From the NCBI GenBank assembly GCA_027083715.1, contig JALWNR010000064.1:1-7868 (forward strand): a stretch of DNA of 7,868 bases, written 5' to 3'. The first letter of the stretch is position 1; each line of letters opens with the position of its first letter. Positions 1 to 7,028 of the stretch are shown one piece after another. The notes beneath the pieces are model-generated. The model had not been told where the DNA came from. It saw only the letters and a program-made list of their open reading frames with translations, and did no database searches. The position numbers were made by a program, and so were the translations under genes. The DNA comes from Bacteroidales bacterium (GTDB taxonomy: Bacteria; Bacteroidota; Bacteroidia; Bacteroidales; NBLH01).

Positions 1-1990
1 AAGAAACCATTCCCTCCACTTTATTTTCAACCAGTTCCACATACATTCCCCATTCGGTAATGCCTGAAATTACTCCATCAAAAATTTGTCCGAGCTTATC
101 CTGCATAAATTCTACTTGTTTGTATTTTATAGAGGCGCGTTCTGCTTGTGCAGCACGCATTTCCATATCCGAGCTATGCTTGCATTTTTTCTCGTATTCT
201 GCTTTTACAGCCGATTTTCCTCCATGCAGATAATGTTCTAACAGTCGGTGTACCATCAAATCAGGATAGCGGCGAATGGGCGAAGTAAAATGTGTGTAAT
301 AGTCAAAAGCCAATCCATAGTGCCCGATGTTATCTACCGAATACTCTGCCTTTGCCATAGAGCGGATTGCCAAATTTTCAATTACATTTTGTTCGGCTTT
401 GCCCTGCACTTCGTCCAAAAGTTCATTCATTGATCCGGCAATTTCTTTGCGGTTTTTCAGGCTGATTTTGTATCCATAGCGTTTAATAAAATTGGAAAAA
501 GTATTCAATTTTTCCAAATCAGGCTCATCGTGCACACGGTACACAAAGGTTTTTGCCTCATTTTTAGCTTTTCCTTTACCTATTTCTTCGGCAACTTTTT
601 TATTTGCCAAAAGCATAAATTCTTCAATCAGTTTGTTGGCTTCTTTTGATTGTTTAAAATAAACATCCAAAGGCTTCCCATTTTCATCAATATGAAATTT
701 TACCTCAATTTTATCAAACGAAATAGAGCCGCGCTTATAACGTTCTGCTCGTAATTTTTGTGCCAATTCATTCATTTTCAGCATCTCTTCAAAGAAATCA
801 CCTTCCCCTGTTTCGATTATTTGCTGTGCTTCATCGTAGGTAAATCTACGGTCTGATTTAATAATGGTTTTTCCAAACCACTTTTTCAGCACATGTGCTT
901 TATCATTCATTTCAAAAACTGCCGAAAAAGTAAGTTTTTCTTCATCCGGGCGCAGGGAGCAAATTTTGTTCGACAGCCTTTCGGGCAGCATCGGCACTAC
1001 CCTATCCACCAAATAAACCGATGTAGCCCTGTTGTAGGCTTCTTCATCGAGTAGTGTGTCGGGTTGTACATAGTGTGATACATCGGCAATATGCACGCCG
1101 ATTTCATAGTTTCCGTTATCCAGTTTCCTGTACGAGAGTGCATCATCAAAGTCTTTGGCATCTTCGGGGTCGATGGTAAAAGTGATTACATCACGAAAAT
1201 CTCTGCGTTTTTTTATTTCTTCTTGGGTAATTACATCCGGAATTTTCTCAGCTTCGGCAATTATCCTTTCGGGATATTTATGCGGAAGGTCAAACTCTGC
1301 AAGTATTGCATGCATTTCGGCATCGTTATCCCCTGTGGGACCTAACACTTCTATGATTTCCCCAATCGGATTCTTAGCATCTTTGGGCCATTCGGTAATT
1401 TCGGCAATTGCTTTATCACCGTTTATTGCTCCGTTTAGCTTATTCAACGGAATAAACAAATCATGCATCATCCCTTTCCCTTCGGGAATAAGAAATGCAA
1501 AATGTTTGGAAATTTCAACAGTACCAACAAATGTGGTTCTTGATTTTTGTAATATTTCAACTACTTCGCCCTCCACGCGATGTTTTTTCTTGCGTGCCCA
1601 AACATATACTTTCACTTCATCACCATTCAGAGCATGATTCAGATTAGCCTGCGATACAAAAATATCGTCTTCCATATCATCGGAAATAATGTAGGCGGCT
1701 CCGTGGCGTGTCATATCCACAATTCCGGTAATATATGCACCTTTGGTAATAAATTTAAACTTTCCGGTATAAACTTCTTCCAGCTTTTCTTCATTGCGCA
1801 ATTGATTTAAAACCGAATTGATGAGCTTTCGGGTAGGTTCATCTTTAATATCAAGGCGTTTTGCTATTTGTTTGTAATTAAACGGTTTTTGCGGATTTTT
1901 ACGAAATATTTCAAGAATAAATTTACGTAGTGTTTTTTTATTGTATGCAGGAAGTTGTTTCTTCTTTCTTTTTTTCTTCTTATGTGTCAT
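1..1990 (-). CDS. rnr: Ribonuclease R (RNase II/RNB family 3'-5' exoribonuclease), 3' end cut by window edge
   Basis: This is a processive 3'-5' exoribonuclease that degrades structured RNA in the cytoplasm. The frame is open from the ATG at 1990 to the left edge (663 codons, no stop). Residues 4-11 are all Lys or Arg. Residues 20-85 resemble the winged-helix RNase R N-terminal domain, and residues about 88-148 and 153-218 look like two OB/cold-shock domains. The RNB domain follows, with the signature IDPEDAKDFDDA at residues 273-284. Its D274, D280, D282 and D283 have the same spacing as the four metal-binding/catalytic aspartates of E. coli RNase II. The RNB-terminal motif TSPIRRYPD is at 569-577, with R573 at the position of the conserved catalytic-site arginine. 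From about residue 628 an S1 RNA-binding domain begins (LGQIFDGVISGITEWGMYV) and is cut off. The two OB domains and the winged helix favour RNase R over RNase II. No Shine-Dalgarno is visible, as is usual in Bacteroidota. The start is supported by the domain order and by a promoter-like box just upstream. Confidence 0.96.
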   Translation of the reverse strand, partial: MTHKKKKRKKKQLPAYNKKTLRKFILEIFRKNPQKPFNYKQIAKRLDIKDEPTRKLINSVLNQLRNEEKLEEVYTGKFKFITKGAYITGIVDMTRHGAAYIISDDMEDDIFVSQANLNHALNGDEVKVYVWARKKKHRVEGEVVEILQKSRTTFVGTVEISKHFAFLIPEGKGMMHDLFIPLNKLNGAINGDKAIAEITEWPKDAKNPIGEIIEVLGPTGDNDAEMHAILAEFDLPHKYPERIIAEAEKIPDVITQEEIKKRRDFRDVITFTIDPEDAKDFDDALSYRKLDNGNYEIGVHIADVSHYVQPDTLLDEEAYNRATSVYLVDRVVPMLPERLSNKICSLRPDEEKLTFSAVFEMNDKAHVLKKWFGKTIIKSDRRFTYDEAQQIIETGEGDFFEEMLKMNELAQKLRAERYKRGSISFDKIEVKFHIDENGKPLDVYFKQSKEANKLIEEFMLLANKKVAEEIGKGKAKNEAKTFVYRVHDEPDLEKLNTFSNFIKRYGYKISLKNRKEIAGSMNELLDEVQGKAEQNVIENLAIRSMAKAEYSVDNIGHYGLAFDYYTHFTSPIRRYPDLMVHRLLEHYLHGGKSAVKAEYEKKCKHSSDMEMRAAQAERASIKYKQVEFMQDKLGQIFDGVISGITEWGMYVELVENKVEGMVS

Positions 1991-2010
1991 TTTTAAAAAT
2001 TATTAATGAC

Positions 2011-2018
2011 CAAAGATA
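2011..2018 (-). promoter_or_regulatory. Candidate -7 promoter box for rnr
   Basis: The minus strand reads TATCTTTG here, an exact match to the Bacteroidota housekeeping -7 consensus TAnnTTTG. It lies 20 bases upstream of the rnr ATG, so transcription would start only about 10-15 bases before the start codon. I could not find a good -33 TTTG at the expected 19-21 base distance, so this rests on the -7 box alone. Confidence 0.4.
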
Positions 2019-2048
2019 ATAATAAAAAATTGCCTTTATGAAATTTTG

Positions 2049-2067
2049 ATGTTAAATGTATGTTAAA
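2049..2067. repeat. Direct repeat ATGTTAAA, two copies 11 bp apart
   Basis: The octamer ATGTTAAA occurs at 2049-2056 and again at 2060-2067, a start-to-start spacing of 11 bases, close to one helical turn. It lies upstream of the candidate rnr promoter. Such phasing can mark a protein binding site, but the AT-rich background makes chance occurrence plausible. No regulator is inferred. Confidence 0.4.
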
Positions 2068-2209
2068 AATGATTATGAGATTGAATAATTGAATTACTAA
2101 AACTTGTCCTGCTACCGATGAATTATTCTATTATTAATTTTTAATGCTGAAATACGATTATGTTGCAATAGTCTAATAACCAATGACCAATTATCCAAAA
2201 TTGTCAATA

Positions 2210-2225
2210 AACATAAAAGTATGTT
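2210..2225. repeat. 6-bp inverted repeat AACATA-aaag-TATGTT
   Basis: The perfect arms AACATA (2210-2215) and TATGTT (2220-2225) are separated by four bases. The right arm overlaps the TTG proposed as the -33 element of the protease gene, so it sits where an operator could act. It is too AT-rich and short to be a terminator. Confidence 0.4.
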
Positions 2226-2252
2226 GTAAAATAAGTAAATATTCTTAATTTG
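2224..2252 (+). promoter_or_regulatory. Candidate promoter for the C10 protease gene
   Basis: TTG at 2224-2226 is followed after 18 bases by TTAATTTG at 2245-2252, which matches the Bacteroidota -7 consensus TAnnTTTG except at the second base. The spacing is near the 19-21 bases usual for this sigma factor. Use of this site would give a leader of about 90 bases before the ATG at 2350. The imperfect box and AT-rich context keep confidence low. Confidence 0.3.
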
Positions 2253-2310
2253 AATTTATCACCGGCATTGCCCGCATCTTTTATTTAACGATGCAACGTT
2301 TTTACTATGC

Positions 2311-2342
2311 CTAAGGTCTCCCTTAAAACTAATAAACCTTAG
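2311..2342 (+). promoter_or_regulatory. Leader inverted repeats with two mutually exclusive hairpins before the protease start
   Basis: CTAAGGT (2311-2317) is perfectly complementary to ACCTTAG (2336-2342), giving a 7-bp stem with an 18-base loop that ends seven bases before the ATG. Part of the left arm can instead pair locally: TAAGG (2312-2316) with CCTTA (2321-2325) across the loop TCTC. The two folds share the left arm, so only one can form at a time. The longer fold would place structure against the translation initiation region. No known riboswitch is recognised, and any regulatory role is inference. Confidence 0.35.
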
Positions 2343-2349
2343 CCACATC

Positions 2350-2739
2350 ATGAAAAACTATCTTGTATTATTCCTTTTCTTGCTCCCTTTTTATGGATTT
2401 GCACAGCAAATAAACGAAAAAACAGCAAGTACCGTTGCCAAAAACTTTTTATCAGAAAAACAAAATACTTTAAAAAAATCTACTCCCGAAATTGTTTTTG
2501 ATAAAACATCAGGTAAAATTGCAAACAAAAATTACTATATTTTCAATACCCAAAACACCCCGGGTTTTGTCATTGTATCGGCAAATAAAAAAACTTATCC
2601 GGTGCTGGCTTATTCTTTAGAAAATAGCTTTCCCTTGGAAAATCTGCCTCCCGAAGTAGAAGAGTGGTTGGATGTGTATGATACACAAATTAAAAATCTG
2701 AGTAGGCTGAAAATATCCGTACCTGTAAAAATTTCATCT
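2350..2739 (+). other. Signal peptide and Spi-like inhibitory propeptide of the C10 protease
   Basis: Residues 1-18 have one Lys, a hydrophobic core (LVLFLFLLPF) and an Ala at the probable cleavage point (GFA before QQ), giving a signal peptidase I type leader with no lipobox Cys. Residues about 20-130 fit the Spi/Inhibitor_I69 propeptide seen in front of C10 peptidases, including the segments PGFVIVSANKKTYPVLAYS (71-89) and LPPEVEEWL (99-107). In this family the propeptide blocks the active site until it is removed by proteolysis. Cleavage between about residues 130 and 155 is inferred, not visible. Confidence 0.8.
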
Positions 2740-5700
2740 GCATGGGAAAAATATACTTCGGAAAGCTTTAATCCGGCAAGCAGTGGTTTAAAAGAAACTC
2801 CTCTTACCGATGTTCCGCCTTTAATTTCCACTACCTGGAATCAGGGTGTTTACTACAATGCACTATGTCCGGAAACTTCAACAGGAGGCTCCGGTGGGCA
2901 TGTATGGGCAGGATGCGTGGCTACGGCAATGGCTCAGTTAATGAAATACTGGAATTATCCAGATTACGGACAAGGAAACCACTCATACACTCACCCTGAT
3001 TATGGTGAGCAATCTGCTGATTTTCAGAATACTTTGTACAACTGGGGCAATATGCCCTCTGCTCTTTCATCGCACAATTTGGATGTGGCAACACTTATCT
3101 ATCATTGTGGTGTTTCAGTAGATATGGACTATAGTCCATCCGGTTCGGGAGCATACAGCAGCACGGCGCGCACAGCTTTAATCAACTATTTTAAATACAG
3201 TACGAACACGCTTTTAACAAGCAAATATGCTTATACGGATGAAAACTGGATAAAAATGCTACGTGCAGAGATTGATGCCGGAAGACCTTTATATTATGCA
3301 GGTTACGGAACCGGAGGTCATGCTTTTAATTGCGATGGTTATCAGGGCACGGATTATTTTCATTTCAACTGGGGGTGGGGAGGTGCTTACAACGGCTATT
3401 TTAAAGTTGATGATTTAACTCCCGGCGGAAGTAATTTTACCAGTTCACAATCGGCAATGGTGGGTTTGCAACCAGATACGATCATTGCAAAATTTGATAG
3501 TATTGCAGCCATAAGTCTTTCCTGTTCAGCACCTTATTCAGGAACTACTGCCGATGGTATAAATACGGCAAATATTTATCCGCTTACAAGCATTCACGAA
3601 ACAGGAAAAGAAAAGATTCATAAAATAACAACGCTTTTTACAGGAAGGGTAACGGCTAAGCTAAGCGGAATGACCAATAATCTGGATGTTTTTATTTTAA
3701 AATATGCCGATAGAAACACCGCTTTGGCTTGGGGCGATTCAGTTGCCTATCTGGATGATGCAACTCCCGGAACCTATTATATTGTAGTGGACGGACGCTA
3801 TGCCGAAGAAGGTAATTATACACTTGAAGTGATTTGTCCTGATAATAAAGCCGATTTAATTGCGGAAAATGCAAAAATAGAGCCGATGTATGTTCAAACG
3901 GGACAAAAATTCTTTTTAAGTTACCAAATAAAAAACATTGGAAATACGGATGCTGATTCATCGGTTGCTAAATATTACCTTTCGGCGGATAAATCTTTAA
4001 GTGGTGATGATGTATTTATTGATTCGGCAAAAGTTCCATCCGTTTTACAAAACACCACAATAGATATTGAAGACGACTTAATACTTCCGGCAACAGACAC
4101 CAGTGGATTGATGTATGTTGTAGTCCGGGTAGATGCAAATGATGACATTGACGAAACCGATGATAATCTAAATTTTGCGGCAGCATATTTTCAGATACCG
4201 CAAAAAGGTAATTTAGACTGTGCTGATGCAATTATTTTGCATGATGATGAAATTTATAACGGGAATACTGCCTTAAACGGTGATTCTCTAATTGATAATT
4301 ATTCGTGCTATTGGGGACAAACCAATAAAGAAATTGTTCATTCTTTTACACCGGAATACACCGGAATGGTAAATATAGAGTTTTCCGAATCATTGGAGGG
4401 AACAAGTAATGTTTTGCTATTATCGGGATGTAATGAAAATACTTGTATCAATACATTTTCCATCTGGGACCCTGCTGATACGATTACCAATCAATCATTT
4501 CATGTAAAAGGTGGTATTACCTATTATTTGGTAGTGGACGGAAATAATAATTACGGAAACTCAGAAGGTGCATATTCGATAAAATTAAATTTTCCGGACA
4601 AATGTCCTAAGCCGCTTATTATTGCCGGTTCGTCGGTTGATAAATGTGTGGGCGATAACGGCGCTTATTTATACACCGATTGGGGATACCCGAATTACCA
4701 ATGGCTGAAAGATGGAGTGGAAATTCCGGATGCTACAAACACAGGATATTCGGCAAGGGAAACGGGACTTTACTCCGTAAAAGTTGCCGAAAACGGATGT
4801 ACGGGAACATCAGAAGCTGTTCAGGTACGGTTTAGCCCTAAGCCTTCGGCAGCGATGATTCATGCCCTTAGCGACACCTCTTTTTGCGAAGGCGGGAGCG
4901 TGATTTTACAACTTACCACAGGCACAGGATATACCTATCAATGGACAAACAATGATGTGCCGGTAAATGGTGCAGAATTTTTGGATTATGAAGCTTTTGA
5001 AAGCGGAGTTTATCGTGCTGAGGTAACCAACATTAGTTGTACCATAAAATCAAATCCGATTACCGTAACAGCTTTTCATTCTGCAAAACAAAACGGCGAT
5101 TATCTGGATATGAGCATGGATAGCTTAATTAGTTGGTGGACATTTAATGACTGGGGAATGGATGAAAGCGGACACAATAATTATGCAAACATTTACAGTG
5201 CATATAAAACCAGCGACCGCTACAATAATTATTCTGCTTTTTCTTTCGATGGGGAAAGAGCCTATATTGCAACAACAACCGCTTTTAATCACCCCGATAC
5301 CTTTACAATCTCGCTATGGTTTAAAACTACCGGAAGCGGAAAACTAATCGGTTTTGATGAGCAGCGCTTTACGGATACCAGCTCAAATTACGATCGTCAT
5401 ATCTACATCGGTAATGACGGACACCTTTATTTTGGTGTGGATAATGGTACTAAAAATGTAATTAGCAGTTCATTAGCTTATAATGATGGTCAATGGCATA
5501 TGGCAACGGCAAGTTTGTCTCCTTCGGGAATGAAACTTTATGTTGATGCACAGTTGCAGGCTCAAAATCCGGCAGTATCATCCGGAGCCGCTTATTCGGG
5601 ATATTGGAAAATGGCATACGGGAATTTGGGCGATTGGTTAAATAAACCAAACAATATGTATTATGAAGGAAAACTGGATGATGTTGCTATTTACCACAAG

Positions 5701-7023
5701 AAATTGAGTATTGATGAAATTGAAGTGTTATACAGTAAACAAAAAATTGATATTTATGCCGAAACAGATGTTTTTTGCTCTACAACAAGTAGTACCAATA
5801 TTGTGATTGAAAATTCAGAGCCGTATGTAATGTATCAGTTGATTAATGCTTCGGATAATCTACCCGTAGGAAGTGCAGTAGCAGGTACATCAGGAACCAT
5901 TCATTTAAATACGGGAACAATGACGGCTAGCACAAGTTTTAAAATTTATACAAGCAATACAAAAACATTTTGTAGTGATTCATTAGACACGCTGCTTACC
6001 ATTTATGTTAATGAAAATGTAACACCCTTTGTACAAATTACTGGCTATACCGGAAATGATGCTTGTGTTGGTGATACACTTATTTTTACGGCAGATGTAC
6101 AATTTGAAGGAAGCAATCCGGCTTATCAATGGCAGGTGAACGGACAAATTACAGGAACAGACAGTAGTATTTTTGTTACCAATTTGCTTTCGGATGGAGA
6201 TGTTTTGAAATTATTGCTTACATCTTCGCTTGATTGTGCAGTACCTAAAAATGTTTCGGATGAAATAAGTCTGAGCATAAATAATTTACCCGACAACTCA
6301 TTAAGCCTGAACGGAACAACAGAGATTTGTGAAGGCGACAGTACAATTATATCAGCCAATGCCAATGCTGCTGATTATGAGTGGTATCTGATTGAAGAAG
6401 CATACCGTTTGGATACCACTCAATTTTTTTCGGTTCATGAAAGCGGCCGTTATTTTGTGCGGCTTACCAATGCAGCCGGATGTGTTAATTATTCAGATAC
6501 TTTGGAATTTACGCTTTATCCCTTGCCGGATATTGATTTGGGAGCCGATACGACGATTGCTTCTGACCAGTCGCTTGTAATCGGAACAGAGGATAATTTT
6601 GTGAGCTATTTGTGGAATACCGGTGCTACCAAAGCGGAAATTACCGTTGAAGGAACTATTGGTGCAGGTACGAACGAATTTTGGCTGAAAGTAAACGACG
6701 GACATTGTGAAAATTCGGATACAATTGTAATTACCGTTGAGCAAACCACCGGAGTGGAAAACCTGTTTTCTTCTGCCGAAATTAAACTTTATCCAAATCC
6801 TGCTAAGGAATTTATAAACATTGAGCTGAATACTGTTTTGAGGGATGATTTAATCATAGAAATGCGTAATAGTGCCGGAATATTAATCTGGCAGAAAGTT
6901 TTTAAGCAAAATACTTCTTTTATCAAAGATAAAATACGTTTAAAAAACTATCCGAAAGGTCTGTATTTTTTGAATTTTATAAATAAAAACAGCCAATTAA
7001 GTCGAAAGATAATTGTGGAATAA
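2350..7023 (+). CDS. Secreted multidomain C10 (streptopain-like) cysteine peptidase with LamG/Ig-like modules and T9SS sorting domain
   Basis: This intact 1557-residue frame encodes a predicted secreted papain-fold cysteine proteinase of MEROPS family C10. The order is: signal peptide (1-18), Spi-like propeptide (about 20-130), C10 catalytic domain (about 155-375), PPC (385-496), CARDB (500-617), second PPC-like module (620-750), two Ig-like modules (751-910), LamG (918-1130), further Ig-like modules (1131-1466), and T9SS type A sorting domain (1475-1557). The catalytic Cys189 and His324 are present, so the enzyme looks active. The relatives SpeB, periodontain and interpain A are shorter (about 400-900 residues), so the stalk here is unusually long. 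The ATG at 2350 is chosen because a clean signal peptide follows at once; no Shine-Dalgarno is seen. Expected route: Sec export to the periplasm, then T9SS across the outer membrane, with release or surface attachment. The natural substrate cannot be told from sequence. It stands alone between divergent and convergent neighbours, so it is probably monocistronic. Confidence 0.95.
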   Translation: MKNYLVLFLFLLPFYGFAQQINEKTASTVAKNFLSEKQNTLKKSTPEIVFDKTSGKIANKNYYIFNTQNTPGFVIVSANKKTYPVLAYSLENSFPLENLPPEVEEWLDVYDTQIKNLSRLKISVPVKISSAWEKYTSESFNPASSGLKETPLTDVPPLISTTWNQGVYYNALCPETSTGGSGGHVWAGCVATAMAQLMKYWNYPDYGQGNHSYTHPDYGEQSADFQNTLYNWGNMPSALSSHNLDVATLIYHCGVSVDMDYSPSGSGAYSSTARTALINYFKYSTNTLLTSKYAYTDENWIKMLRAEIDAGRPLYYAGYGTGGHAFNCDGYQGTDYFHFNWGWGGAYNGYFKVDDLTPGGSNFTSSQSAMVGLQPDTIIAKFDSIAAISLSCSAPYSGTTADGINTANIYPLTSIHETGKEKIHKITTLFTGRVTAKLSGMTNNLDVFILKYADRNTALAWGDSVAYLDDATPGTYYIVVDGRYAEEGNYTLEVICPDNKADLIAENAKIEPMYVQTGQKFFLSYQIKNIGNTDADSSVAKYYLSADKSLSGDDVFIDSAKVPSVLQNTTIDIEDDLILPATDTSGLMYVVVRVDANDDIDETDDNLNFAAAYFQIPQKGNLDCADAIILHDDEIYNGNTALNGDSLIDNYSCYWGQTNKEIVHSFTPEYTGMVNIEFSESLEGTSNVLLLSGCNENTCINTFSIWDPADTITNQSFHVKGGITYYLVVDGNNNYGNSEGAYSIKLNFPDKCPKPLIIAGSSVDKCVGDNGAYLYTDWGYPNYQWLKDGVEIPDATNTGYSARETGLYSVKVAENGCTGTSEAVQVRFSPKPSAAMIHALSDTSFCEGGSVILQLTTGTGYTYQWTNNDVPVNGAEFLDYEAFESGVYRAEVTNISCTIKSNPITVTAFHSAKQNGDYLDMSMDSLISWWTFNDWGMDESGHNNYANIYSAYKTSDRYNNYSAFSFDGERAYIATTTAFNHPDTFTISLWFKTTGSGKLIGFDEQRFTDTSSNYDRHIYIGNDGHLYFGVDNGTKNVISSSLAYNDGQWHMATASLSPSGMKLYVDAQLQAQNPAVSSGAAYSGYWKMAYGNLGDWLNKPNNMYYEGKLDDVAIYHKKLSIDEIEVLYSKQKIDIYAETDVFCSTTSSTNIVIENSEPYVMYQLINASDNLPVGSAVAGTSGTIHLNTGTMTASTSFKIYTSNTKTFCSDSLDTLLTIYVNENVTPFVQITGYTGNDACVGDTLIFTADVQFEGSNPAYQWQVNGQITGTDSSIFVTNLLSDGDVLKLLLTSSLDCAVPKNVSDEISLSINNLPDNSLSLNGTTEICEGDSTIISANANAADYEWYLIEEAYRLDTTQFFSVHESGRYFVRLTNAAGCVNYSDTLEFTLYPLPDIDLGADTTIASDQSLVIGTEDNFVSYLWNTGATKAEITVEGTIGAGTNEFWLKVNDGHCENSDTIVITVEQTTGVENLFSSAEIKLYPNPAKEFINIELNTVLRDDLIIEMRNSAGILIWQKVFKQNTSFIKDKIRLKNYPKGLYFLNFINKNSQLSRKIIVE
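2812..3474 (+). other. C10 peptidase catalytic domain
   Basis: Residues 155-375 carry the family hallmarks in order. TTWNQGVYYNALCP lies at the entry (161-174). The nucleophile Cys189 is in the motif GCVATAMAQ (188-196), and the catalytic His324 is in GGHAFNCDGY (322-331). FHFNWGWGG (337-345) holds the Trp-rich segment that supports the His in streptopain. The Cys-His distance of 135 residues is close to that of SpeB (about 148). Nothing essential appears missing, so an active cysteine protease is expected. Confidence 0.93.
3502..4599 (+). other. PPC - CARDB - PPC-like segment following the catalytic domain
   Basis: Residues about 385-496 resemble a bacterial pre-peptidase C-terminal (PPC) domain: a beta-rich block ending in GTYYIVVDGR (474-483) and GNYTLEV (488-494). 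Residues 500-617 have the CARDB pattern of KADLIAENAKI (500-510), YQIKNIGNTDADSS (525-538) and DANDDIDETDDNLNF (595-609). Residues 620-750 again look PPC-like, with an opening LDCADAI (622-628), ITYYLVVDG (723-731) and a closing GAYSIKL (740-746). All are non-catalytic extracellular modules, probably for substrate or surface binding or for spacing. The second PPC assignment is the weakest. Confidence 0.65.
4600..5079 (+). other. Tandem Ig-like modules 1 and 2 of the protease stalk
   Basis: Residues 751-910 form two related modules. Each has a first Cys, a Trp 19 residues later, a G-x-Y segment, and a second Cys exactly 51 residues after the first: C766/W785/C817 and C846/W865/C897. This is the Ig-like layout common in Bacteroidota surface proteins, and the two Cys probably form a disulfide. 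The role is inferred to be structural or adhesive. Confidence 0.7.
5101..5739 (+). other. LamG/concanavalin-like (Laminin_G_3) domain in the protease stalk
   Basis: Residues 918-1130 read as a Laminin_G_3-type jelly-roll. The opening strand LISWWTFND (926-934) is followed by DESGHNNYA, then YSAFSFDGERAYI (961-973), FTISLWFKTT (985-994), DGQWHMATASLSPSGMKLYVD (within 1047-1066) and the closing GKLDDVAIYHKKLS (1107-1120). Such domains typically bind glycans or host and polymer ligands. Here it could tether the protease to a substrate, but the ligand is unknown. Confidence 0.85.
5740..6747 (+). other. Distal Ig-like modules of the protease stalk
   Basis: Residues 1131-1466 contain about four beta-rich modules. 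The first (about 1131-1221) has C1143 and C1208 and matches a surface-protein repeat type in which YQL, PVG and GT segments recur. The second has C1239/W1261/C1296. The third has C1327/W1345/C1378, with the same 51-residue Cys spacing as modules 1 and 2. The last (about 1391-1466) contains LPDIDLGADTT and SYLWNTGAT, typical of PKD/Ig-like repeats just before T9SS tails, and keeps only one Cys (C1453). Boundaries are approximate. Confidence 0.6.
6772..7020 (+). other. C-terminal T9SS type A sorting domain
   Basis: Residues 1475-1557 fit the Por secretion tail. The motif KLYPNPAKEFINIEL (1479-1493) opens it, a middle strand has the pattern of MRNSAGILIWQ (1505-1515), then come KGLYFLNF (1536-1543) and the closing SRKIIVE. 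In the type IX system this domain directs passage through the outer membrane and is normally removed by the sortase PorU. It is the strongest indicator in the window of a Bacteroidota host. The T9SS machinery itself is not in this window. Confidence 0.93.
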
Positions 7024-7028
7024 GATTA

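Larger units (their letters stand above)
1991..2349. other. Divergent intergenic region between rnr and the C10 protease gene
   Basis: This 359-base AT-rich gap separates the start codons of two divergently oriented genes. I see no supportable small gene, tRNA or mobile element in it. It should hold the promoters of both genes. Candidate elements are listed separately: a TATCTTTG box facing rnr, a TTG-N18-TTAATTTG arrangement facing the protease gene, an 11-bp-spaced direct repeat, a 6-bp inverted repeat, and a leader hairpin immediately before the protease start. The stretch 2070-2200 shows nothing beyond AT-rich sequence. Confidence 0.7.

Noticed and set aside
1155..1637. A 160-codon open frame on the plus strand inside the rnr region
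   Set aside because: It is antisense to a gene with clear RNB and OB domain motifs, its translation is Ser/Ile/Phe-rich with no recognisable domain, and it has no promoter. It is a shadow of rnr.
1091..1810. Other plus-strand open frames of 76-84 codons antisense to rnr
   Set aside because: They overlap the real coding strand completely and show no family features.
3692..4231. Minus-strand open frames of about 70-90 codons within the protease stalk
   Set aside because: They are antisense to well-supported CARDB/PPC modules. Their His- and Leu-rich composition is what reverse reading of Asp/Asn-rich codons gives.
2350..7023. Possibility that the long protein is a frameshifted or inactive protease
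   Set aside because: The frame is uninterrupted from signal peptide to sorting domain, and the catalytic Cys189, His324 and the NWGWGG segment are all present.
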